DNA of 64,000 nt from Hydrogenophaga sp. 2FB (GTDB lineage: Bacteria; Pseudomonadota; Gammaproteobacteria; Burkholderiales; Burkholderiaceae_C): NCBI RefSeq assembly GCF_005503365.1, contig NZ_SCML01000008.1:1-64000 (forward strand), given 5' to 3'. A program made the position numbers and the translations under genes. Shown here one piece after another: positions 7,737 through 16,171 of this stretch. Each line of letters opens with the position of its first letter. The stretch's first letter is position 1. The notes beneath the pieces were generated by a model that was given only the letters and a program-made list of their open reading frames with translations, did no database searches and was not told where the DNA came from.

Positions 7737-8894
7737 GTGGCGATGTTCAGATCGATGGCGATGATCGTATCGTGTACTGCGGCGTTGTTGGTGGCCGGTT
7801 GCAGTGCGGGCATGGATATGCCGCCGGCACCCACGGACCCAGCCCTGCGCGAACAGCAAACGCAGGCCTTCGTGCGCGCCATGAAGCCCCGCCACGCGGG
7901 CCGACCCGTGGTGGCGATTGTTTCGCTCAACGAGGGCACCGAAACCACCGACTTTCTGCTGACGCACGCGGTGCTGCAGCGCGCCGACGTGGCCGACGTG
8001 AAGGCGGTGGCGTCGCGACGCGGACGGGTCGATCTGTTCCCCGCGCTTCAGGTGGAAGTGCCGCACGACTTCGAAGGTTTTGACCGCGTTCACCCCTCGG
8101 GGGCTGACTACGTGATCGTGCCGGCGATGAGCAACGATGCTGATCCCGCCGTCACGGCCTGGGTGCGACGCCAGGCCGAAAACGGCGCGCGCATCGTCGG
8201 TGTGTGCAACGGCACCTTGGTGGTCGGCAGCGCCGGGCTGCTCGACGGCCGCCGCTTCGCTGGCCACTGGTCTTCGCGCGGCAAGGTACTGGAGCGCCAC
8301 CCTGGGTCGATCCATGTGCCGCACCAACGCTACCTGGTGGATCGAGACGTGGCCACCACGACCGGTATCACGGCATCCATTCCGGTCGCGCTGGCCCTGG
8401 TGGAGGCAATGGGTGGGCGCGAGAAGGCTGCGGCGGTCGCCGCCGAACTGGGCGCAATCTCCTGGAGTCCGGAGCACGACAGCGCACCCTTCGCGCTCAC
8501 CGTGCGCCGAGGTGTGCGCTATCTGCTCAACAAGGCGCCGTTCTGGCCACATGAGCAGTGGGGTGTGGAAGTGCGCGATGGCATGGACGATATCGCTCTG
8601 GCACTGACAGCCGACGCCTGGTCCCGCACGGGGCGGGTGAGCGTGCACGCGGAATCGGCGTCGTCGGACGCCGTGGCGTTGCGCAGCGGGATCGTGCTCG
8701 TCGCAGAACGTCCCAGCCACGAAAGGCAACGCCTGCCCATCACGGCCACGATGAAGCCCTTGCAGCAAATGGATGCCACGCTGTGCCGGATTCAGAAACG
8801 CTTCGGCGTGTCGTACCGTGAGTGGGTCGTGCTTGAGATGGAGTACTCCGGTGCACCCATGTCTGTCGATTCGGGTGCCTGCCGATCGTCGTGA
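7737..8894 (+). CDS. DJ-1/PfpI-family lipoprotein
   Basis: A 385-residue protein with a lipoprotein signal: hydrophobic stretch MIVSCTAALLVAGCSAG with a lipobox LVAGC, so it should be anchored in the outer or inner membrane. The following domain (about residues 60-230) is DJ-1/PfpI-like, with VVAIVSLNEGTETTDF and the nucleophile elbow IVGVCNGTLVVGSAGLLDG, the same LLDGRR..GHW run as in the adjacent GlxA-type regulator. The C-terminal 150 residues are less conserved. GTG 7737 and ATG 7743 are both possible starts. An exported DJ-1 protein paired with a cytoplasmic DJ-1 regulator suggests sensing or detoxification of a shared compound (inference). Confidence 0.75.
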   Translation: MAMFRSMAMIVSCTAALLVAGCSAGMDMPPAPTDPALREQQTQAFVRAMKPRHAGRPVVAIVSLNEGTETTDFLLTHAVLQRADVADVKAVASRRGRVDLFPALQVEVPHDFEGFDRVHPSGADYVIVPAMSNDADPAVTAWVRRQAENGARIVGVCNGTLVVGSAGLLDGRRFAGHWSSRGKVLERHPGSIHVPHQRYLVDRDVATTTGITASIPVALALVEAMGGREKAAAVAAELGAISWSPEHDSAPFALTVRRGVRYLLNKAPFWPHEQWGVEVRDGMDDIALALTADAWSRTGRVSVHAESASSDAVALRSGIVLVAERPSHERQRLPITATMKPLQQMDATLCRIQKRFGVSYREWVVLEMEYSGAPMSVDSGACRSS

Positions 8895-8951
8895 TATTGA
8901 AGGCGGGCGAGTTGTCTGTCCATCCATCCACCCAAGCAAAGGAGCAACGCC

Positions 8952-9425
8952 ATGACCAGTTCCATTCGTACCTGCCTCTGGTTCCGCGACGGGCGGGGCC
9001 GTGAGGCCGCTGATTTCTACTGTTCTCTGATCCCGGGAAGCCGGGTCGAGACGACCTTTTCAGGCGATGCGGGGCACGGCGCCTTCTCGGTGATCGATTT
9101 CTCGCTCGGCGGGGTGCCCTATCAGATTCTCGATGCCGGGCCGGTCTTCACGCTCACCGAGGCGGTGTCGATTTCGGTCGCGACGGATGACCAGGCCGAG
9201 ACCGACCGGCTGTGGGCGGCGCTGACGGCGGACGGCGGCGAGGAGAGCGTCTGCGGCTGGCTCAAGGATCGCTACGGGGTGTCCTGGCAAGTCTTCCCGC
9301 GGCGGCTGACCGAGTTGACGACAAGTGCCGACAAGAAGGTGTCTGCCTCGGCGATGGCAGCGATGATGAATCAGCGGAAGATAGATATCGCCGCGATCGA
9401 AGCAGCGGTTCGTGAGGCGGTGTAA
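8952..9425 (+). CDS. VOC-family (PhnB-like) protein
   Basis: A 157-residue protein matching the short 3-demethylubiquinone-methyltransferase-like/PhnB group of the vicinal oxygen chelate fold: CLWFRDGRGREAADFYCSL near the N-terminus, a central TEAVSISVATDDQAETDRLW and the diagnostic CGWLKDRYGVSWQVFPRRL. A ribosome binding site AAAGGAG precedes the ATG at 8952. These proteins bind a metal or small ligand but most have no known reaction. It follows the DJ-1 lipoprotein by 57 bases and may be co-transcribed. Confidence 0.85.
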   Translation: MTSSIRTCLWFRDGRGREAADFYCSLIPGSRVETTFSGDAGHGAFSVIDFSLGGVPYQILDAGPVFTLTEAVSISVATDDQAETDRLWAALTADGGEESVCGWLKDRYGVSWQVFPRRLTELTTSADKKVSASAMAAMMNQRKIDIAAIEAAVREAV

Positions 9426-9433
9426 GCGGTTGG

Positions 9434-9475
9434 CCGCACCGTCGGGCACTGCTCAGCCGCACGGTGCGGAGTGCC
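9434..9475. promoter_or_regulatory. Two overlapping dyads downstream of VOC gene
   Basis: CCGCACCGT (9434-9442) pairs with ACGGTGCGG (9461-9469), and GGCACT (9445-9450) pairs with AGTGCC (9470-9475). The pairs interlock rather than nest, so only one hairpin can form at a time. The first is probably a transcription terminator for the VOC gene, although no T-run follows. Confidence 0.4.
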
Positions 9476-9804
9476 GTTGGACGCTTCACGCCGCAGGTAC
9501 AGATCAACTGGCGCCCTATGGCCGATTTTTACCTTGTCTGAAGCTCTGGGGCCCAGGAGCGCACGCACAGTTTTACTGAAATATTCGGGTCAAACCAAGG
9601 CACGGGTCCGCTGGGCGTCTGGATCGAAAGACCGAAGACATTGTCTGCTGGGCGGCTCTCGGCATTGAAAAAATGCGCGGCGGCTTCGGTTGAGACCAGC
9701 GCCGGTGACAACAGGAAGCCGGTCCGACCCGCCTCGCGCAGAAACCGGAAATCGCGACTCCCCATCGGCGTGGCGATCGTCATGCGAAGAACGGGGGGCC
9801 GGTC
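9476..9804. other. Intergenic, uncertain
   Basis: A minus-strand frame of 100 residues (9529-9831) spans most of this stretch but has no recognisable family, no convincing ribosome binding site, and overlaps the dehydratase remnant. A short match to the end of the dispersed repeat (CAACTGGCGCCCTATGG near 9509) hints at further decayed repeat DNA. I do not call a gene. Confidence 0.3.
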
Positions 9805-10068
9805 AACACGCCCAGGATCCGCCCGAACCAAGTGGTGCTGCCCGAAGCCGCAGACGGCGACCCGACCGCACTGGTGCGCGACGGCGACACCGTGGCCATC
9901 GACATCGCGCGACGCCAGGTGGATCTGTTGCTGGACGCCTCCGAATGGGAATCTCGCCGCGCGGAGCTGCCTGCGTTCGTACCGAGCGAGAAAAAGGGCT
10001 GGCTGAGCCTATATCAGCATCTCGTGCCGCCCTTGTCCAAGGGCGGCACACTGAAGGCGGGAGCCTGA
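9805..10068 (+). pseudogene. IlvD/Edd-family dehydratase, C-terminal remnant
   Basis: The frame reads VLPEAADGDPTALVRDGDT, the landmark motif of the swivelling C-terminal domain of dihydroxy-acid and sugar-acid dehydratases, followed by RRQVDLLLDASEWESRR and a tail GWLSLYQHLVPPLSKGG. Family members are about 550-600 residues long; only about 85 remain. The Fe-S and metal ligands of the N-terminal domain are absent, so the fragment cannot be active. It marks a deletion scar in this mosaic region. Confidence 0.65.
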
Positions 10069-10127
10069 TCCGCTGTCGTTGAGCCAACGAATGCAAGAGT
10101 CCCTACTCGCTCCTCGTTTCACCGAGG

Positions 10128-10196
10128 CAATTGGGTAAAGTCTGGCACCGGTCGCGCTTTGACACGACCCGGGCCAGCCCTATGGCCCAAGGCACC
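10128..10196 (+). repeat. Dispersed repeat, partial copy 3
   Basis: CTTTGACACGACCCGGGCC followed by AGCCCTATGGC aligns with CTCTGACCCGAACCGGGCC and CGCCCTATGGC of copy 2. The hairpin-bearing right end seen in copies 1 and 2 is missing or reduced to GGCACCCTACAG. It lies 50-100 bases upstream of the SDR gene. Confidence 0.4.
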
Positions 10197-10244
10197 CTAC
10201 AGTACGCACATCCCGCCACCCTCGTTGCCCACCATCGAATCGCC

Positions 10245-11039
10245 ATGGATCTCCAGCTCAAGAACCAACACGTTGTGATCACAGGAGGCAGCAAAGGCAT
10301 CGGGCTCGCCTGTGCATTCGGGTTTCTCGCGGAAGGCGGCAAGGTGACCTTGGTGGCCAGGGGACGGCCTGCGCTGGAAGCCGCCAAAGCAAGCCTGTTG
10401 ACCGCCTGGCCCGCATCGCGCGTCCACATCGTCAGCGCAGATCTTGCGGATGCGAAGAGCGCCGAAGTTGCCGTGAACGACGCGGAGAAAACGCAGGGCC
10501 CCATCGACATCCTCGTCAACTCGGCCGGTGCCGCGCGGCGCACCGTGCCTGCGGAACTCACGCCGCAGCAATGGCGTGACGCCATGGACGCGAAGTTCTT
10601 CACCTACGTCAACGTCATCGACCCGGTCATCAAACGCATGGCGGCACGGGGAACGGGATCGGTGCTCAACGTGGTCGGCATGGGCGGCAAGCTGGCTTCG
10701 CCCACGCACCTGCCGGGTGGGGCCGCCAATGCGGCGTTGATGTTGCTCAGCGCGGGCCTGGCAAACGCGTATGGACCGCTCGGCGTCCGGGTCAATGCGG
10801 TCAACCCCTCGATCACGCACACCGAGCGAATGGACGCGGGCCTTGCCGTCGACGCGAGCGCCAACAACATCACCCGAGACGAAGCGCTCGCGCGCATGAC
10901 CGCTCGAATGCCGTTGGGTCGCGTCGCCACCTCGGAGGAGGTCGCCAACGCCGTGCTGTTCTTGTGTTCACCACGCGCCAGCTATATCTCGGGCTCGATT
11001 CTTTCGATCGATGGCGCTGTGACGCCGATGGTCGTCTAG
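10245..11039 (+). CDS. SDR-family protein lacking canonical catalytic residues
   Basis: A 264-residue Rossmann protein starting MDLQLKNQHVVITGGSKGIG; the glycine motif occupies residues 14-20. The NSAG segment and the C-terminal YISGSILSIDGA are normal for classical short-chain dehydrogenases. The catalytic region is not: where family members have a Ser and YxxxK, this reads SVLNVVGMGGKL and then HLPGGAANAALML, so Ser, Tyr and Lys are replaced. A subgroup of SDRs shows this PGGAANA pattern and probably does not use the usual mechanism. The ATG at 10245 is chosen because the domain begins there; longer in-frame reading would run into the dispersed repeat. It converges on the LysR gene with a 4-base overlap. 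Confidence 0.85.
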   Translation: MDLQLKNQHVVITGGSKGIGLACAFGFLAEGGKVTLVARGRPALEAAKASLLTAWPASRVHIVSADLADAKSAEVAVNDAEKTQGPIDILVNSAGAARRTVPAELTPQQWRDAMDAKFFTYVNVIDPVIKRMAARGTGSVLNVVGMGGKLASPTHLPGGAANAALMLLSAGLANAYGPLGVRVNAVNPSITHTERMDAGLAVDASANNITRDEALARMTARMPLGRVATSEEVANAVLFLCSPRASYISGSILSIDGAVTPMVV

Positions 11040-11959
11040 GAACGCTTGCCCGAGGTGGCCGCCAACGCCGCCGTGCGCAACACCACGAAATCGCGCAGGC
11101 TGCGCATCAGTGGCGTGAGTTGACATCGGCTTGGCATCACGAGAAACAGCGACACGGCTTCGGTGGTCCAGTCGGTGCACAGCGCCTGCAGGCGGCCTTG
11201 CGCGAGGTCGTCGGCGACGTCGAAAAACGACTTGTAGGCAATGCCCCTGCCGAGCAAGGCCCAGCGCCGCACCACGTCGCCGTCGTTGGCCACGTTGACG
11301 CTCTTCACCCGCACCGTGATCTCCGGCGCGCCATCTTCGCGCGAGAAACGCCAACGGTCGTGCACCTCGTCGTGGAGCATGAAACACACGCAATCGTGTT
11401 GCACCAGTTCGTGCGGCGTGGCGGGCGCGCCGTGCCGCTGCAGGTAGGCCGGCGAGGCGCACAGCACGCGGCGGTGCGAAGCCGCCAGCGACAGGGCCAC
11501 GAGGTTGGAGTCCGGCGGTTTGCCATAACGAAAGGCCGCGTCGACCGGCTCGCTGTAGACGTTGGCCCGGCTGTCCGACAGCAACAGGCGGATGTCCACC
11601 TGCGGGTGCGTGTCCTGGAACGCGTCGAGCCAGGGCAGCAGCACGTTTCGACCCAGATCCGATGGCGCGGCAAGTCGCAACGTGCCGCGCAAGCCGTGCT
11701 CGCCCGCGGCCAGTTGCTGGCTGGCCTGTTGCAGTGCCTCCAGCGCCGGGCGGCACTGCTCAAGGAAACGCTCGCCCTCTTGCGTGAGCCGCAGGCTGCG
11801 CGTGGAGCGCACGAACAGTGGCACGCCCAGCTCGGCCTCCAGGCGCTTGAGTGCGGCGCTGGTGGCCGCGGGTGTGAGATCGAGCAGGCGCGCGGTGGCC
11901 GACAGGCTGCCGCTGTCGACCGTGCGCACGAAGATGTCCAGGTCTTGCAGGGCTTTCAT
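11036..11959 (-). CDS. LysR-family regulator
   Basis: A 307-residue regulator from MKALQDLDIFVRTVDSGSL; an upstream ATG at 11974 would add 5 residues. The N-terminal winged helix reads SLSATARLLDLTPAATSAALKRLEAELGVPLF, and the remainder is a periplasmic-binding-type effector domain. It is transcribed away from the alcohol dehydrogenase at 12071, the usual LysR arrangement, so that gene is the likely target. The intergenic space contains TTCAAG (12030-12035) and CTTGAA (12056-12061) as a possible operator dyad. Confidence 0.9.
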   Translation of the reverse strand: MKALQDLDIFVRTVDSGSLSATARLLDLTPAATSAALKRLEAELGVPLFVRSTRSLRLTQEGERFLEQCRPALEALQQASQQLAAGEHGLRGTLRLAAPSDLGRNVLLPWLDAFQDTHPQVDIRLLLSDSRANVYSEPVDAAFRYGKPPDSNLVALSLAASHRRVLCASPAYLQRHGAPATPHELVQHDCVCFMLHDEVHDRWRFSREDGAPEITVRVKSVNVANDGDVVRRWALLGRGIAYKSFFDVADDLAQGRLQALCTDWTTEAVSLFLVMPSRCQLTPLMRSLRDFVVLRTAALAATSGKRS

Positions 11960-12070
11960 GGTCACCATATTCAAACATCCTTTGAAGCTGCCTTCATGGT
12001 TTCACCACTTTTTCAATCAAGGCACTCGGTTCAAGATCGCGCTTTTCACCTTGACCTTGAAAGCACGCCC

Positions 12071-13090
12071 ATGAAAGCCGTTGGATACCAGAAGCCCCAA
12101 GCCATCAGCCTGCCCGACGCGCTGATCGACATCACGCTGCCCGAACCCGTGGCCACCGGCCGCGACCTGCTCGTGGACGTGAAGGCGGTCTCGGTGAACC
12201 CCGTGGACACCAAGGTGCGCGCCAACAGTGCACCGGCCGCGGACCAGGACTACAAGGTACTGGGCTGGGACGCGAGCGGCATCGTCCGTGCCGTGGGGCC
12301 GGAGGTCACGCTGTTCCAACCGGGTGATCGCGTCTGGTACGCCGGCTCGATCGCACGCCCCGGCACCAATAGCGAACGGCACCTGGTGGACGAGCGCATC
12401 GTCGGCCACATGCCGGCCTCACTCGACTTCGCGCAAGCCGCCGCGCTGCCGCTCACGGCCATCACCGCGTGGGAAATGCTGTTCGACCGCCTGGGCATCG
12501 CGCCGGGCAAGTCGCCCGACGCCCGAACCCTGCTCATCATCGGCGCCTCGGGCGGCGTGGGCTCCATCCTCACGCAACTGGCCACGCGATTGACCAGCCT
12601 CACCGTGATCGGCACCGCATCGCGGCCCGAAACGCAGGCCTGGGTGAAAGAACTCGGCGCGCACCACGTGATCGACCACGGCAAGCCGATTGCCGAAGAA
12701 CTGCGGCGCGTCGGCTTCCCCACCGTGGACCACATCGTGAGCCTCACGCAGACCGACGCGCATTTCGCGCAGATCGTCGAAGCCATCGCGCCGCAGGGCA
12801 AGTTCGGGTTGATCGACGACCCCACGTCGCTGGACATCACGAAGTTCAAACGCAAGTCGGTCTCGGTGCACTGGGAGCTGATGTTTACCCGCGCGCTCTT
12901 CGGCACCGCCGACATGATCGGCCAGCACCGCCTGCTCAACGAAGTGGCCGCGCTGGTCGACGCCGGCCTGATCCGCACCACGCTGGCCGAGCACTTCGGC
13001 CCCATCAACGCCGCCAACCTCCAGCGCGCCCACGCGTTGATCGAATCGGGCAAGGCGCGCGGCAAGGTGGTGCTGGAGAACTGGGGCTGA
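12071..13090 (+). CDS. Zinc-type alcohol dehydrogenase family / quinone oxidoreductase-like
   Basis: A 339-residue medium-chain dehydrogenase/reductase. It starts MKAVGYQKPQAISLPDAL, has the GroES-like N-terminal half with VSVNPVDTKVRAN and GWDASGIVRAVG, and the nucleotide-binding motif IIGASGGVGSI near residue 157. The structural and catalytic Cys ligands of true zinc alcohol dehydrogenases are absent, so it is probably an NADPH-dependent quinone or enone reductase of the small adh_fam_1 group (knowledge of the family). It is divergent from a LysR regulator. Confidence 0.88.
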   Translation: MKAVGYQKPQAISLPDALIDITLPEPVATGRDLLVDVKAVSVNPVDTKVRANSAPAADQDYKVLGWDASGIVRAVGPEVTLFQPGDRVWYAGSIARPGTNSERHLVDERIVGHMPASLDFAQAAALPLTAITAWEMLFDRLGIAPGKSPDARTLLIIGASGGVGSILTQLATRLTSLTVIGTASRPETQAWVKELGAHHVIDHGKPIAEELRRVGFPTVDHIVSLTQTDAHFAQIVEAIAPQGKFGLIDDPTSLDITKFKRKSVSVHWELMFTRALFGTADMIGQHRLLNEVAALVDAGLIRTTLAEHFGPINAANLQRAHALIESGKARGKVVLENWG

Positions 13091-13340
13091 GGCTTACTCC
13101 GGCACGATCCCCGCCTGCTTGATCGGCTTTTCGGCGTAGGCCTCCAAGGGCCATGGACCTTGCAGCGCGGTCGTCAAACCGCCGACCGTATGGCATCCCA
13201 GCTCAACCCGAACTTCAGCAGGAATTTGCGCAGCCGGTCTGCGTCGTTGACCACCGTGCGCTGCGTGCGCGACTGGTTCGAATACCCGGCCGGGAAACCG
13301 GCAATGGATATGTCTCGCCGCCCCTTGTCGCGTTCGCGCC
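13091..13340. other. Intergenic with a short minus-strand coding remnant
   Basis: On the minus strand a frame reads TQRTVVNDADRLRKFLLKFG then LSWDAIRSAV and stop (ending near 13189). It resembles the short DUF3606-type proteins, whose core is a DE..R.W...FG..E..L..AV motif, but no start codon with a ribosome binding site is present upstream. I read it as a remnant. Nothing else is recognisable. Confidence 0.3.
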
Positions 13341-13670
13341 CTACCAGACCAGAAACGCCTCTTTCTGCTGGCCTGCGTCCAGGTAGGCCTGCAGCCAGCG
13401 CGGCACACGGCCTTTGCCGCTCCAGGTGTTTTCCGTGTTCGCCGGGTCGCGGTACTTCACCACCCCGGCGTCTTTCTTGGGCAGGTACGGCTTCAGGGCA
13501 TCGATGGCTTCCCGTATGGTGAAGCCTGCCGCGGTGGTCTTCTTGGCGTAGGCATCGGCCAGCACCTTGATCTCCTCAACCCGCTTCACAGCAATTTGCT
13601 GCTGGACGTCCTCGATCATCTTTTGAAGTTCGGCGTAGGAGAGCTTGGATACGTCTGCGGGGATTGCCAT
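13341..13670 (-). CDS. H-NS-family nucleoid protein
   Basis: A 109-residue histone-like protein. Residues 1-50 are a helical, coiled-coil-like oligomerisation region (YAELQKMIEDVQQQIAVKRV), and the C-terminus carries the DNA-binding core YRDPANTENTWSGKGRVPRW, equivalent to the TWSGKGRxPxW loop. Length is typical of the Burkholderiales H-NS paralogues. The start MAIPADVSKLSYAEL (13670) is preferred over a longer frame because the domain begins there. Such proteins silence AT-rich, horizontally acquired DNA; it sits at the edge of the mosaic region of this window. Confidence 0.88.
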   Translation of the reverse strand: MAIPADVSKLSYAELQKMIEDVQQQIAVKRVEEIKVLADAYAKKTTAAGFTIREAIDALKPYLPKKDAGVVKYRDPANTENTWSGKGRVPRWLQAYLDAGQQKEAFLVW

Positions 13671-13832
13671 GGTGTGGTTCGCTGGATTGCAAGGAGATGC
13701 GTGAACTTGTGGGTCGCTCTGCGGTGATCTTGCCAGATGGCATGGATGCGCCATCTCAAGCCGAGGACGATTTTGCCAAAGTGGTTGTAGCGATCCAGCG
13801 CGCCCACCGCTCTGACCGCTTTCACAGGCCCA

Positions 13833-15602
13833 TCAAGCGGAATCGTCGCAATACCAGCGGTCGTCGGCCAGCATGACCTCGTGGTGGCCACGGCCGGCGG
13901 GCATCATGGGGTAGCAGTTTTCCTGTGCGGCGACGCGCACGTCCAGAAAGAAGGGACCGTCGTGGGCCAGGCATTCGGCGAGCGCTTCGTCGAGTTCCCG
14001 TGGATGGTCGACACGCCGCGCGCCCCAGCCGAAGGCGCGCGCCAGCGCCACGAAATCGGGCAGGGCCGCGTTCCAGCTGTGGCTCAGGCGGTTGCCGTGG
14101 TTGAGCTGCTGCCACTGGCGCACCATGCCCATGTAGCCGTTGTTGCACAGCACCAGCTTGACCGGCGTGGCGTGCTGCACCGCGGTCGACAGCTCCTGGA
14201 TGTTCATCAGCACCGAGGCGTCGCCGCTCACGCAGACCACGGTCTTGTCGGGGTGCGCGATCTGCGCGCCGATCGCCGCCGGCAGGCCGTAGCCCATGGT
14301 GCCAGCGCCGCCCGAGGTGAGCCAGCGCCGCGGCCGTTCGATGGCCAGGTGTTGCGCGGCCCACATCTGGTGTTGGCCCACGTCGGTGGAGACGATGGCG
14401 TCGCGCCCTTCGAGTTGTGTCCGCACCGCGCGCATCAACTGCTGCGGCAGGACGGTGGTGTCGCTGGGCGTGAAGGCCAGGCAGTCGGCCGAACGCCAGT
14501 GCCCGATGCGCGCCCACCACGGGTCCAGACGTTCGGCCGGCAGCGGTGCGGGCAACAGGGCGGTGAGCGCCTCCAGCACTGCGTCGCAGTCGCCCGCCAA
14601 GGCCACGTCGACCGGGATCACCTTGCCGATGTTGCCGGGGTGGATGTCGATGTGGATCTTGCGCGCGCGCGGCGCGAAGTCGCTCAGGCGGCCGGTGATG
14701 CGGTCGTCGAACCGCGCGCCGACGCAGACGATCAGGTCGGCGTGGTGCATGGCCAGGTTGGCCTCCACGGTGCCGTGCATGCCCAACATGCCGAGGAAGT
14801 TGGGGTCGGACGTGGGCATGGCGCCCAGGCCCATCAGCGTGAGCGTGGTGGGCAAGTGCCAGTCGCGCGCCAGTGCCGTGAAGCGCTCGCACGCCGTTTC
14901 GCCCGCGTTGATGAGGCCACCGCCGCCGTACAGCACGGGGCGTTGCGCCTGCGCGATGAGCATGGCGGCGGCGTGCAGAGATTCCTGCGGCGGTAGCGCG
15001 GGCGCAGGCGACACGACCGGCACTTCGGCCGGCGCCGCCGCATCGACGCGCTGCAGCTGCACGTCCTTCGGCAGGTCCAGCAGCACCGGCCCGGGCCGGC
15101 CCCCGAGCGCAATGCGCACCGCTTCGCGCACCGCCTCGGCGATATCGTTCGCGTCGCGCGGCTGGTGGTTCCACTTGGTCACCGGGCGCGAGATGCCCAG
15201 CGCGTCGCATTCCTGAAACGCCTGTGTGCCGATCACGCCCGAGGCGACCTGCCCACTGATGCACAGCACCGGCACCGAATCGCTGATGGCATCGAGCAGG
15301 CCCGAGATGGTGTTGCCCACGCCGGGCCCCGAGGTGACCAGCACCACACCCAGGCGGCCGGTGGTGCGCGCGTAACCCTCGGCCGCGTGCACGGCGGCCT
15401 GCTCGTGGCGCACCAGCACATGGCGGATCGCGGGCTGGCCGTGCAGCGCGTCGTACAGCGGCAGCGCCGCGCCGCCGGGGTAGCCGAAGATCGTGTCGAC
15501 ACCGCAGGCGACCAGTGTGTCGAGCAGGGTTTCGGCACCGTTGCGCGCGGTGCAGGCTTCGGCGGCCGAGGTCAGGGGGTTTTCGAGGGATTCGGTTTTC
15601 AT
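13833..15602 (-). CDS. Acetolactate synthase-type ThDP enzyme
   Basis: A 589-residue thiamine-diphosphate enzyme of the acetolactate synthase large-subunit type. It shows GYPGGAALPLYDAL, the ThDP-activating Glu in VRHEQAAVHAAEGYAR, the FAD/structural segment LLDLPKDVQLQ, and the ThDP/Mg motif beginning VSGDASVLMNIQEL and ending CNNGYMG. The start MKTESLENPL (15602) is favoured; a frame to 15665 would run into the regulator promoter. It probably condenses two pyruvates or pyruvate with 2-oxobutyrate. No IlvN small subunit is adjacent, and it faces a dedicated Lrp regulator 56 bases away, so it may be a second, specially regulated copy rather than the housekeeping ilvBN enzyme. Confidence 0.88.
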   Translation of the reverse strand: MKTESLENPLTSAAEACTARNGAETLLDTLVACGVDTIFGYPGGAALPLYDALHGQPAIRHVLVRHEQAAVHAAEGYARTTGRLGVVLVTSGPGVGNTISGLLDAISDSVPVLCISGQVASGVIGTQAFQECDALGISRPVTKWNHQPRDANDIAEAVREAVRIALGGRPGPVLLDLPKDVQLQRVDAAAPAEVPVVSPAPALPPQESLHAAAMLIAQAQRPVLYGGGGLINAGETACERFTALARDWHLPTTLTLMGLGAMPTSDPNFLGMLGMHGTVEANLAMHHADLIVCVGARFDDRITGRLSDFAPRARKIHIDIHPGNIGKVIPVDVALAGDCDAVLEALTALLPAPLPAERLDPWWARIGHWRSADCLAFTPSDTTVLPQQLMRAVRTQLEGRDAIVSTDVGQHQMWAAQHLAIERPRRWLTSGGAGTMGYGLPAAIGAQIAHPDKTVVCVSGDASVLMNIQELSTAVQHATPVKLVLCNNGYMGMVRQWQQLNHGNRLSHSWNAALPDFVALARAFGWGARRVDHPRELDEALAECLAHDGPFFLDVRVAAQENCYPMMPAGRGHHEVMLADDRWYCDDSA

Positions 15603-15658
15603 GCGCAGATTTTTCTCAATCCCGGCCAAAATGTGCTTCTTTGTTCGGAGGCCAAACC

Positions 15659-16171
15659 ATGGCAACGTCGAAAATCATTCGGAAAAATGCGGCTGAAGAA
15701 GAAAAACCACCGGTTCTGTTCGACAAGCACGACCTGGCCATCCTGCGCGAGCTGCTGGAAGACTCGCGCCGCACGCTGCAGGAGATCGGCGCGGCGGTGA
15801 AGCTTTCGCCCACCACCTGCTGGAGCCGCATCAAGCGACTGGAGGCCGAGGGGGTGATCCGGCAGTACCGCATCGAGCTGGACCGCACGCGCCTGGGCTA
15901 CCGCGACACGGTGATCGTGCAGCTCACCCTGGAGAGCCACACCGACGAGACGCTGTTCCAGTTCGGCCGCGTGCTGGCCGAGATCCCCGAGGTGATGGAC
16001 GCCTACCTGGTGTCGGGCGACTACGACTACTACATCCGCATCGCCGTGAAAGACACGCGCGACTACGAGCGCCTGTTGCGCGAAAAGCTCTACAAGATCC
16101 CGGGCATCCGACACAGCAAGTCCAGCTTCGTGTTGCGCGTGCTCAAGGATGGACAGGTGCCGGTGGGCTAG
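15659..16171 (+). CDS. Lrp/AsnC-family regulator
   Basis: A 170-residue regulator with an N-terminal winged helix (DLAILRELLEDSRRTLQEIG and LSPTTCWSRIKRLEAEGVI) and a C-terminal RAM effector-binding domain (DAYLVSGDYDYYIRIAV). A basic 20-residue extension precedes the helix. It is transcribed away from the acetolactate synthase gene, which is probably its target in response to an amino or oxo acid. Its last 29 bases overlap the convergent hydrolase gene. Confidence 0.9.
   Translation: MATSKIIRKNAAEEEKPPVLFDKHDLAILRELLEDSRRTLQEIGAAVKLSPTTCWSRIKRLEAEGVIRQYRIELDRTRLGYRDTVIVQLTLESHTDETLFQFGRVLAEIPEVMDAYLVSGDYDYYIRIAVKDTRDYERLLREKLYKIPGIRHSKSSFVLRVLKDGQVPVG

Noticed and set aside
9434-9475. H-type pseudoknot
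   Set aside because: No bases are left between the third and fourth strands, so the second loop could not cross the 9-bp stem; alternative hairpins are more realistic.
13616-13891. Minus-strand 91-codon frame upstream of the H-NS gene
   Set aside because: Overlaps the H-NS start and the 3' end of the acetolactate synthase; no ribosome binding site or known family.
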